Below, piece by piece: positions 1 through 5,415 of a stretch of DNA of 11,602 bases. Position numbers and translations under genes: made by a program. Below the pieces are notes generated by a model that was not told the origin of the DNA, did not search any database, and saw only the letters and a list, made by a program, of their open reading frames with translations. Every line of letters starts with the position of its first letter. Within the stretch, counting starts at the first letter, position 1. The stretch covers positions 1,745 through 13,346 of the forward strand of contig DBVQ01000085.1 of NCBI GenBank assembly GCA_002308155.1. The letters are read 5' to 3'. Origin of the DNA: Christensenella sp. UBA1260 (lineage in GTDB: Bacteria; Bacillota; Clostridia; Christensenellales; CAG-917).

Positions 1-3
1 AAT

Positions 4-1383
4 ATGGAAAATACAAATCAAAAACCAAAGAAGAGCAAAAAACAAAACGCAGGCAAGTGGATTGCGGGTGTGACTATGGGGCTTATGGCAAGCGCGGTTG
101 TGGGGCTGTCCGTGGCGCTCTATTACAGCACGGAGCAAGTCAGCACGCACGAGACGTATCAGCGTCAAATGGAGGCAGTGTATTCTCGCGCCTACTATGA
201 CCTGCTCAGCGGGGCGAGCGATCTTGGCACGAATCTGAGGAAGCTCAGCATCTCGTCCACGCCTACCATGCAACAATCGCTATTGTATGAAGTGTGGAGC
301 GCGGCGGAACTTGCAGAGAACAATCTCGGCGTATTTGATGCCGAAGACGAGGGTATGCGTGCGGCACAAAAGTTTGTCAATCAACTTGGCGACTATTCGC
401 ACTCTCTCGCACTCAAAGTCGCTGACGGCGAAAAGCTCACCAAAGAGGACAGGGCAAAACTCCGCAAGATGGGCGAGCTTGCCGACGTCTATAAGGATGC
501 AATAAACAAAGTGAGCGGCAGTTTGAAAAAGGGTGGAACGTTTGCGGGAGACAACAGCGTGCTTGACGAGTTTGCGTCCGCATTCAACGAGTTTGCCGAG
601 CCGAGTATTGACTATCCCGAAATGATTTATGACGGACCTTTCAGCGACGCGCTTGAAGAGAGAACCCCCGTCGCCCTTCAAGGAGAGGAAATGACAGAGG
701 AGCAAGCAAGAATGCAACTTCTCATCTATCTAAAAGATAGAGACGTCCAAAACATTGAATACGCAGGCGAAGGAGAAGGCGATATCAAGTGTTTTAACTA
801 CACCTTCACGCTTGACGGAGACAGAGCGTTTGCGCAGATAGGCAAGTTTGGCGGCGCGCTCGTGCTGTTGAACGCCATGGGCGGCGGCGATGCCGTGAGC
901 GTTGCGCACGTAGAAGCAGGCGAGACCTGCCAAACGGCGGCATTGGATTTTGCAAAGAGGCTCGGTTTTGAAAATATGCAGGTCGTATGGTCCTGCTCAT
1001 GCCACGGCGAATGCGTTGTCAACCTCGCGCCGATTGAAAAGGATACAATCCTTTATTCCGACCTTGTCAAGGTCAAAGTGCGTGAAAGAGACAGCAAGGT
1101 CATTGGCGTTGACGCCACGCACTATGCTTTCAACCACAAGAAGCGCAACCTTTCGTCTCCCAAAATAACCGCACAAGAGGCGGCAAAGATGCTGTCAATC
1201 TCTCCTGTTGGAGAGGGCAGGCTTGCACTCATTCCACTCCGTGGCAACAGAGAGGTCTTGACTTATGAGTTTGAGTGCGAATCCGACGGCACCTATTTTG
1301 TCTATATTGACGCCATGACGGGCAAGGAAGCGAATATCTTGTATGTCATTTCAGATGAAAACACTGGACAACGCGCTATATGA
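4..1383 (+). CDS. ypeB: Germination protein YpeB
   Basis: YpeB is a spore membrane protein needed for assembly or stability of the cortex-lytic enzyme SleB, so it acts in cortex breakdown during germination (family knowledge). The 459 residues are close to the usual YpeB length of about 450. A Lys-rich N-terminus is followed by one membrane helix at about residues 19-41, then a helical region, then a C-terminal half (about 204-455) typical of the PepSY-like repeats. The family signature YPEMIYDGPFSDA starts at Tyr204. A Cys-rich spot (CSCHGEC) lies in the second half. The ATG is three bases from the window edge, so its ribosome site and promoter cannot be seen. SleB is normally encoded just upstream and would lie outside the window. 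The gene ends at a strong terminator and stands apart from the other sporulation genes here. Recognition is from the signature, topology and length. Confidence 0.9.
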   Translation: MENTNQKPKKSKKQNAGKWIAGVTMGLMASAVVGLSVALYYSTEQVSTHETYQRQMEAVYSRAYYDLLSGASDLGTNLRKLSISSTPTMQQSLLYEVWSAAELAENNLGVFDAEDEGMRAAQKFVNQLGDYSHSLALKVADGEKLTKEDRAKLRKMGELADVYKDAINKVSGSLKKGGTFAGDNSVLDEFASAFNEFAEPSIDYPEMIYDGPFSDALEERTPVALQGEEMTEEQARMQLLIYLKDRDVQNIEYAGEGEGDIKCFNYTFTLDGDRAFAQIGKFGGALVLLNAMGGGDAVSVAHVEAGETCQTAALDFAKRLGFENMQVVWSCSCHGECVVNLAPIEKDTILYSDLVKVKVRERDSKVIGVDATHYAFNHKKRNLSSPKITAQEAAKMLSISPVGEGRLALIPLRGNREVLTYEFECESDGTYFVYIDAMTGKEANILYVISDENTGQRAI

Positions 1384-1394
1384 TGACAACAAAA

Positions 1395-1422
1395 AAAAGC
1401 ACTCTCAAACGAGAGTGCTTTT
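1395..1422. terminator. Bidirectional intrinsic terminator between convergent genes
   Basis: A perfect 8-bp stem, GCACTCTC (1399-1406) with GAGAGTGC (1411-1418), closes an AAAC tetraloop. It is flanked by an A-tract on the left and a T-tract on the right, so either strand gives a hairpin followed by U residues. It lies 11 bases after the ypeB stop codon and 16 bases beyond the stop of the facing minus-strand gene, and so can end both transcripts. Confidence 0.88.
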
Positions 1423-1438
1423 GCTTTTTAAACACAAT

Positions 1439-2269
1439 TTATTTTATTTTCTTTTTCATAGAAGCGAGGAAGAACAACGAGAACAAGAATTGCAACAACC
1501 CAAGCGCAACGCCTGCAAATGCGAAGTACTTTTGAGTTGGAATGATGCCGCTGTCTGGATCCATGAAATATGCTGCGCAGAGTTCAACGAAATTGCCTTC
1601 TGCAAAGATGACCGGAGCAAGGAACATAACCACTGTGATTGCAAGAATAATCAAACTTGCAATAAAGTTCCACGCTCTGCTGTACTTCTTGCCGATTGCA
1701 GCGATGAGAGCAACGATGAAGACAATGCCAGAGAGCACAAAGAGTGCAGATGGAAGAGCCGCAACAAAGATATGTGGAAGGTCAAGACCTTTGACAGCTT
1801 CAAAGTCCTTGATGAGCAATTCAATAAAGCTGATACCATTGAAGTTTTCAATGCCACTCATAAGTGCAGGAAGCTTGCCTGCAAGCGGTTGACCGCTTTG
1901 GCTGAGATAAGCAACTGTTGAGAGTGCGACAAAGAGGAGTGAGAAGATCATCATAAAGATGTTTCTTGGAAGTCCTGACTTCTTTTCGGCAGCTTTTGCC
2001 TTCTTGTCAGCCTTCTTGTCCGCTCTTGAATCTGCTGGCACCGGTGGTGCAGCTTGATATGTTGGCTCAAAGTCGCTCGCAGCAGGATTTGCTGGAGTGT
2101 ATGTTGGTTGAAACGTTGCGGCTGCCTCAACTCTTGGGATCTTAACGCCAATTGTCACGCCACAACTTGGGCATTTGATTTTGTGCTTGTATCCTTCTGG
2201 AAAACTATCAGCAGATTGCGGAAGTTCAAAACTTATTTGCGCTCTGCAACTAGGACATCTGGTGTACAT
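1439..2269 (-). CDS. Zinc-ribbon membrane protein of unknown function
   Basis: The protein has 276 residues. The N-terminus carries two CPSC knuckles (Cys5/Cys8 and Cys33/Cys36), a zinc ribbon like those in MJ0042-type or DUF-type zinc-ribbon proteins. A Pro/Ala-rich and then Lys/Ala-rich linker follows (about 45-100), and then four predicted membrane helices, starting near residue 103 and ending just before the final MKKKIK. The ribbon and linker are probably cytoplasmic. Start: ATG at 2267-2269 with an AAGGAG ribosome site six bases upstream, and a matching promoter further up. The gene stands alone between two intergenic regions and converges on ypeB. I do not recognise a named family. A role in sensing or membrane-protein scaffolding would be a guess. 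Confidence 0.8.
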   Translation of the reverse strand: MYTRCPSCRAQISFELPQSADSFPEGYKHKIKCPSCGVTIGVKIPRVEAAATFQPTYTPANPAASDFEPTYQAAPPVPADSRADKKADKKAKAAEKKSGLPRNIFMMIFSLLFVALSTVAYLSQSGQPLAGKLPALMSGIENFNGISFIELLIKDFEAVKGLDLPHIFVAALPSALFVLSGIVFIVALIAAIGKKYSRAWNFIASLIILAITVVMFLAPVIFAEGNFVELCAAYFMDPDSGIIPTQKYFAFAGVALGLLQFLFSLFFLASMKKKIK

Positions 2270-2299
2270 AGTGTGCTCCTTGATTTTTAATTCTTTAAT

Positions 2300-2328
2300 A
2301 TTATAATATTATCCTCGCGCAAAGTCAA
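2300..2328 (-). promoter_or_regulatory. Sigma-A-type promoter of the zinc-ribbon gene
   Basis: On the minus strand a TTGACT -35 box (2323-2328) and a TATAAT -10 box (2300-2305) are separated by exactly 17 bases. The expected start of transcription is near 2293, which leaves a short leader with an AAGGAG site at 2276-2281 before the ATG. Confidence 0.8.
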
Positions 2329-2363
2329 TGACAATTTCCAACTTTTTTATTTATTATGCGCGT

Positions 2364-2394
2364 TTGTGTGCTTGCGTGTCGCAAAGCACAACAA
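2364..2394. repeat. Imperfect inverted repeat between divergent promoters
   Basis: TTGTGTGCTTGCG (2364-2376) can pair with 2380-2394 across a TGT loop, giving 13 base pairs with two bulged A residues (2385 and 2391). It lies between the minus-strand promoter and the -35 box at 2408. No T-tract follows on either strand, so it is not a normal terminator. It may be an operator for one or both divergent promoters, but no regulator is encoded nearby. Confidence 0.45.
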
Positions 2395-2407
2395 CTTGTG
2401 GAAAGTG

Positions 2408-2435
2408 TTGATTTTTTTGCGGGTTGTGCTATAAT
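2408..2435 (+). promoter_or_regulatory. Sigma-A-type promoter of the B12 leader transcript
   Basis: A TTGATT -35 box (2408-2413) and a perfect TATAAT -10 box (2430-2435) have a 16-base spacer. Transcription should begin at about 2441-2443, almost directly at the first bases of the cobalamin aptamer. Confidence 0.8.
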
Positions 2436-2441
2436 AAACTT

Positions 2442-2600
2442 GCTTAGTGCCCGGGCAAAACCGGGATAATCGGGAAGACGGTGCAAATCCGTCACAGCCC
2501 CCGCTACTGTGAGCATTAAAGGGAATACTGTCACCGCAAGGGAAGACACCCGCGTGATTGGGCATAGCTCAATAACGTTGCAAGCCAGGAGACCGGCTAA
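2442..2600 (+). promoter_or_regulatory. Cobalamin (B12) riboswitch aptamer
   Basis: The conserved blocks of the cobalamin riboswitch family (RF00174) appear in order: GGGAAGACGGTGCAAATCCG starting at 2471, CAGCCCCCGCTACTGTGA (from about 2495), CACCGCAAGGGAAG near 2532, and the B12 box GCCAGGAGACCGGC (2584-2597). TTAG (2444-2447) can close the aptamer with CTAA (2597-2600). Within the B12-box helix, AGCC (2583-2586) pairs with GGCT (2595-2598). Family knowledge: such aptamers bind adenosyl- or methyl-cobalamin and normally turn off uptake or synthesis genes. Here the regulated genes are a DUF4430 lipoprotein and an ECF S component, which fits B12 acquisition. The exact cobalamin form preferred cannot be read from this. 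Confidence 0.95.
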
Positions 2601-2815
2601 AAATCGTGCGTACTTGCACGCCTGAACAAAGTTCACGCTAAGCATGCAAGCGCGATTTTCAGCCCACTTCGCGCAAACAATATTTTGCTGAACCGCCTAT
2701 GCAGAGTCGTAGTCAAAGCGGTGTTTCGCAAATATCGTTTGCTTGATGTAGGCGCTATGCGCCTTTGGGCTAAAAGTTGCAAGCACGATTTGCCATATTC
2801 GTTTGAATATGGTGC
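2595..2815 (+). promoter_or_regulatory. Long structured leader between B12 aptamer and expression platform
   Basis: No gene is seen here, but the RNA would fold strongly. (1) 2595-2664: GGCT-A-AAAATCG pairs with CGATTTT-C-AGCC, with CTTGCA/TGCAAG inside. (2) 2661-2771: AGCCCA pairs with TGGGCT and encloses a long imperfect hairpin (2673-2742; GCAAAC/GTTTGC, ATATTT/AAATAT, ACCGC/GCGGT) and a small one (2751-2763; GGCGC-TAT-GCGCC), making a three-way junction. (3) 2793-2812: a perfect 8-bp stem, CCATATTC-GTTT-GAATATGG. Structures 1 and 2 share AGCC at 2661-2664 and so exclude each other. Structure 1 also takes GGCT from the B12-box helix. This suggests a switching domain, though no folding energy has been calculated. 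Confidence 0.55.
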
Positions 2816-2860
2816 GTCAAAAGAAAAGAACAAGTCGGTGGGATGCGTTCTCAAAACTTA

Positions 2861-2880
2861 GCACACACAGTGTGCTTGTT
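2861..2880 (+). terminator. Possible upstream terminator hairpin in B12 leader
   Basis: GCACAC (2861-2866) pairs with GTGTGC (2870-2875) around an ACA loop, followed by the T-rich TTGTTTTG. The stem is only six pairs and the T-tract is interrupted, so it would be a weak terminator or a pausing site. It lies 32 bases before the SD-sequestering hairpin. Confidence 0.4.
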
Positions 2881-2892
2881 TTGCTGTTCGCT

Positions 2893-2918
2893 CCTCCGAA
2901 AATATACGGAGGTTTTTT
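2893..2918 (+). terminator. Riboswitch expression platform: terminator that contains the SD
   Basis: CCTCCG (2893-2898) pairs perfectly with CGGAGG (2907-2912) across an eight-base loop, and six T residues follow directly (2913-2918). The start codon is the next base. GGAGG is also the Shine-Dalgarno site of the downstream gene. The same hairpin could therefore end transcription or, if read through, hide the ribosome site. This is the expected output of the cobalamin aptamer upstream. Which mechanism dominates cannot be told from sequence. Confidence 0.65.
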
Positions 2919-3449
2919 ATGACCAAAAACACAAAAGTTGTCGTCAAATTGTTGACAATAGTAGCAATCATCGCAATCGTATCCTGCCTTGTGCTCGTCG
3001 GCTGCGACAAAATTGAAGACCTCAAAGATCTTGGCAAGCCGGCACCTTCTGAAGTTCCGGCAAATACCGATGATAATTCAGGCGACAGCGGTGACGAAAC
3101 ACCTGCAAAAGCATTCGGCATAACAGTCGTATTGATTGGCGAAGGCGATCCGTTGACGTTGGAAACAAGGACCAATTCACAATATTTAGTTGGCGTGCTT
3201 GATGAGTTGCAAACAGAAGGGAGATTGACCTATTCTGCGAGCAACGGATTTGTCAATACGATTGGCAGTCTGTACACAACAGGAGATTATTCCAAGTGGA
3301 TTGCGATGTATCATGACATCAACGAAGATACATTGATTGCTCCCGGATATGATATGACCTACAACAACAAGACGTTTTATTCAGCCAATTATGGCATCAA
3401 CGATTTGCCAATCAGAGACGGAGCAACATATTTATTTGTGCAACAATAA
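2919..3449 (+). CDS. DUF4430 (transcobalamin-like) lipoprotein, B12-regulated
   Basis: The 176-residue protein has a Lys-containing N-terminus, a hydrophobic helix (about 7-27) and a lipobox LVGC with Cys29, so it should be a lipoprotein on the outer face of the membrane. An Asp/Glu/Ser/Pro-rich linker (about 38-62) leads to a domain of about 110 residues. Features there such as TNSQYLVGVLDEL, the SKWIAMY stretch and the final DGATYLFVQQ resemble DUF4430 domains, which are related to the C-terminal domain of transcobalamin and intrinsic factor (family knowledge). Position directly behind a cobalamin riboswitch and before an ECF S component supports a role in binding or delivering B12 or a corrinoid precursor. 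Start: ATG with GGAGG six bases upstream. The ligand itself is inferred. Confidence 0.83.
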   Translation: MTKNTKVVVKLLTIVAIIAIVSCLVLVGCDKIEDLKDLGKPAPSEVPANTDDNSGDSGDETPAKAFGITVVLIGEGDPLTLETRTNSQYLVGVLDELQTEGRLTYSASNGFVNTIGSLYTTGDYSKWIAMYHDINEDTLIAPGYDMTYNNKTFYSANYGINDLPIRDGATYLFVQQ

Positions 3450-3523
3450 TCAATAGTTTATAGCGGCAAAATGATAGGATAAACAGTTGATTATGCAAAT
3501 TAAGCAATAAAAAATCAGTGATT

Positions 3524-4219
3524 ATGGCAGACGGCAAAAGCTGGGAAAACAATGGCAAATTGGCGACAATTTTTGTCGCGAGGGTGGCAATTCTTGCTGC
3601 CCTTTTGACCGTTGGCAAGATGGCTTTTGCCGCCATACCAAATGTTGAGGTCGTCACGCTTTTGATTATCGTCTATGGAGCAACGCTTGGTATGCCTTAT
3701 GCGTTAACGGCATCGCTCATATTCTGCACGATGGAGATGGCAATATATTCGCCGCACACTTGGATATTGATGTATTATATCTATTGGCCACTTCTTGCGG
3801 TGTTGTCCTCGGTACTTTTGAGAAGGAGAAACGTTTTTAAGGCGACTGTCATAGCAGTAATCCTTGCCGTTATATACGCGGAGTTTTTGGGAGTGCTGTC
3901 ATCAAGCGTCGAAACGCTCATTTTGGGGACGTTGTCATCCGCAAATTTAGCAAATTATTGGCTCGTCTATTATTTAAAGGGTGTCTATTTTGACGTCGTG
4001 CACATGATTTCAAACGCAATCATAGTGTCCGTGCTGTTTGCGCCTCTTGTGTTGCTTGTGCGAAAACTCGCGCCCGATGCCTGCGTGTTTGGGAACGGCA
4101 AGATGAAAAGAATGTATCGGCTTTGCGGAACGTATGAGCGTGAAACCGAGGCAGAAGAAGTTGAAGACGATATAGATGCGTTTTTTGTGTCCGCAGACAA
4201 TTTGGACAAAAAGGATTAG
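3524..4219 (+). CDS. ECF transporter S component, probably for cobalamin
   Basis: This is the substrate-binding membrane subunit of an energy-coupling-factor importer. The 231 residues hold about six hydrophobic segments, as in S components. The first helix contains Ala22-x3-Ala26, like the AxxxA contact to EcfT. The stretch from IPNVEVVTLLIIVYG to YYIYWPLL is typical of ECF S-component proteins in Clostridia. The last 40 residues are an acidic cytoplasmic tail. The energising subunits (EcfA, EcfA', EcfT) are not in the window, so a shared group II module elsewhere is inferred. B12 specificity is inferred from the riboswitch and the preceding lipoprotein, with which it is probably cotranscribed (gap about 70 bases). 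The start is uncertain: ATG 3524 or GTG 3518, neither with a clear SD. The stop codon overlaps the end of the facing gene. Confidence 0.82.
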   Translation: MADGKSWENNGKLATIFVARVAILAALLTVGKMAFAAIPNVEVVTLLIIVYGATLGMPYALTASLIFCTMEMAIYSPHTWILMYYIYWPLLAVLSSVLLRRRNVFKATVIAVILAVIYAEFLGVLSSSVETLILGTLSSANLANYWLVYYLKGVYFDVVHMISNAIIVSVLFAPLVLLVRKLAPDACVFGNGKMKRMYRLCGTYERETEAEEVEDDIDAFFVSADNLDKKD

Positions 4220-4524
4220 CCCGCCTCATTTTCAAGGATGGCTTTGACTTTGACATAGTCCGCACAAAGGCGGATGATATAGCGTTGTTTTTCCTCATGA
4301 GAGAGGGAGGCAAGGGTTTTGGGGTCGCCGAGTTGTGCTACGGGGCTCGTGAGTTCTTGACCGTCCTTTTTTAGTTGCTTCAATTTGAAATATATCGCCT
4401 GCTGTTCGGCGGTTATGTTTTTTGGAATTGCGTTCTGCTCAGCATACTTGTTTTTTGCAAGCCGAGATTTTGCCTCGTTTGCTAAGTTTCTTATTGCGCA
4501 TTTTGGATGTTTGACGTTGCTCAT
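4216..4524 (-). CDS. Hypothetical protein next to yabPQ
   Basis: A 102-residue soluble protein with no membrane helix or signal peptide. It is rich in Lys, Gln, Ala and Glu and probably mostly helical. The N-terminal third is basic. The middle and end (from about AEQQAIYFKLKQLKK, then LSHEEKQRYIIRLCADY) look like paired amphipathic helices. I do not recognise a family. Start: ATG at 4522-4524 with AGGAG five bases upstream. It lies 100 bases downstream of yabQ on the same strand, so it may belong to the sporulation operon or have its own promoter. Its TAA stop (4216-4218) overlaps the TAG of the converging ECF gene. The good ribosome site and strand context support a real gene. Confidence 0.72.
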   Translation of the reverse strand: MSNVKHPKCAIRNLANEAKSRLAKNKYAEQNAIPKNITAEQQAIYFKLKQLKKDGQELTSPVAQLGDPKTLASLSHEEKQRYIIRLCADYVKVKAILENEAG

Positions 4525-4624
4525 AGGTGCTCCTCTGTTTGCACAAGTCTAGCACAAAAGTGTCGAGATAGAGCAATATGGGCAAAAATAGTGTATATTC
4601 GACAAAAACAACAAAAATAACAAA

Positions 4625-4993
4625 TTATTCTTGACTCGTTGTGTCCAGATTTTTCTTTCCTTTTTGTTTTTTGGCTATGGCGCGGATTGCGAGCTTGTAT
4701 GCGAAGGGGATTATTGGCGTGCCAAAAAGATAGCCGACAAGCCCATACAGTTCAAACTTGCCGCCAAAGACAAGCTCCAAACATGCGATATAGCCTCCAC
4801 CAAGCACAAGTGTCGCAAAGAGGTCAGTCAAAAACATTTCCGCGACGCTTGAACGGCGAAAATAGAGCAGTGCAAAAACTCCCGCAACAATGCCAACAGC
4901 AAGGCAAATCGCAAAGTTTATCGCCTGCGATTTTGCGTTTGCGGCGAGGACAAATCCCTGCACAGTTGAAGCAAAACATGCGGTTAGATGCAC
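4625..4993 (-). CDS. yabQ: Spore cortex biosynthesis protein YabQ
   Basis: YabQ is a membrane protein of the outer forespore membrane needed for cortex formation (family knowledge). The 122 residues contain three hydrophobic segments and the family pattern: a glycine-rich first helix (CLAVGIVAGVFALLYFRRSS), then a DLFATLVLGGG helix, then FGGKFELYGLVGYLFGT, followed by a basic tail (KLAIRAIAKKQKGKK). This is much shorter than the Bacillus protein (about 210) but near the short clostridial forms. Identity is supported by yabP directly upstream on the same strand, the usual order. The start is GTG at 4991-4993, only two bases after the yabP stop, with no good SD, which suggests translational coupling. 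A GTG ten codons later is an alternative start. Confidence 0.8.
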   Translation of the reverse strand: MHLTACFASTVQGFVLAANAKSQAINFAICLAVGIVAGVFALLYFRRSSVAEMFLTDLFATLVLGGGYIACLELVFGGKFELYGLVGYLFGTPIIPFAYKLAIRAIAKKQKGKKNLDTTSQE

Positions 4994-4995
4994 TG

Positions 4996-5289
4996 TTATT
5001 TGAGCAAACGCTTGAAAAACGACGTCGGGGTGGCAGAGGCGGAATATTTGAGACTTGTCACTTGCCCCGCAAGCGTCAATTTGCCGTTTTCAATGTCCAA
5101 AACTTTGATTTCAAGGTTCTGTCCGGTGACGAGAAGAGTTTCGTTTTTTAGTTTGATTGTGACAGCTTTGTCCGTAAAAGTCGGCACCGCATAGACGCCC
5201 GTCATACTCGCACCGTGCAAGTGGTCAAGTTCAAGTTTGTGTGGGGATGATGTGGGAGCAGGGTTTGTCCCGAGCGTTTTTTCTGGCAT
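4996..5289 (-). CDS. yabP: Sporulation protein YabP
   Basis: YabP is a small sporulation protein; in Bacillus, yabP lies with yabQ and its mutants are affected in spore formation (family knowledge). The 97 residues match the family length of about 100. The core follows the YabP pattern: HKLELDHLHGASMTGVYAV, then a stretch ending in LLVTGQNLEIKVLDIENGKL, then LAGQVTSLKYS. The first 17 residues are a Pro/Ser/Thr-rich extension. Start: ATG at 5287-5289 with AGGAG four bases upstream. The gene is first in the yabP-yabQ pair and divergent from the acyltransferase gene. A sporulation sigma-factor promoter (sigma-E or sigma-G) is expected between 5290 and 5340, but I could not identify a convincing one. 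Confidence 0.88.
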   Translation of the reverse strand: MPEKTLGTNPAPTSSPHKLELDHLHGASMTGVYAVPTFTDKAVTIKLKNETLLVTGQNLEIKVLDIENGKLTLAGQVTSLKYSASATPTSFFKRLLK

Positions 5290-5337
5290 AATTCTCCTTT
5301 TTCGATATATTTTGCCTTTTCGGGTAGGCTTATTTCA

Positions 5338-5366
5338 TTGACAATAATATTTAAAAATATTAAAAT
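5338..5366 (+). promoter_or_regulatory. Sigma-A-type promoter of the acyltransferase gene
   Basis: A perfect TTGACA -35 box (5338-5343) and TAAAAT -10 box (5361-5366) have a 17-base spacer in a very A+T-rich stretch. Transcription should start near 5373, about 43 bases before the chosen ATG. The TTG of the -35 box happens to be in frame with the coding sequence but is not the start codon. Confidence 0.78.
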
Positions 5367-5415
5367 ATATGAGCAATTTTTGAAAAAATCGCATTTTAAA
5401 GTGCAAAAGGATGCA

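Noticed and set aside
2644..2747. Two 15-codon ORFs in the leader (ATG 2644 and ATG 2699)
   Set aside because: Neither has an SD, both lie inside strong stems, and the peptides look random.
2756..2768. TATGCGCCTTTGG shared with the complement of the hairpin at 10398-10416, a possible REP-like repeat
   Set aside because: A 13-base match between two places in a window of this size is expected by chance about once or twice, and the flanks do not match.
2600..2815. Second riboswitch or MITE-type insertion in the B12 leader
   Set aside because: No second B12 box or other riboswitch core is recognisable, and the terminal AAATCGTGC/GCACGATTT repeats have no flanking target-site duplication. It is kept only as a structured leader.
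5338..5415. TTG start that would add 26 residues to the acyltransferase
   Set aside because: TTGACA here is a perfect -35 box with a TAAAAT -10 box 17 bases on. The ATG at 5416 has a ribosome site and begins the family-like sequence.
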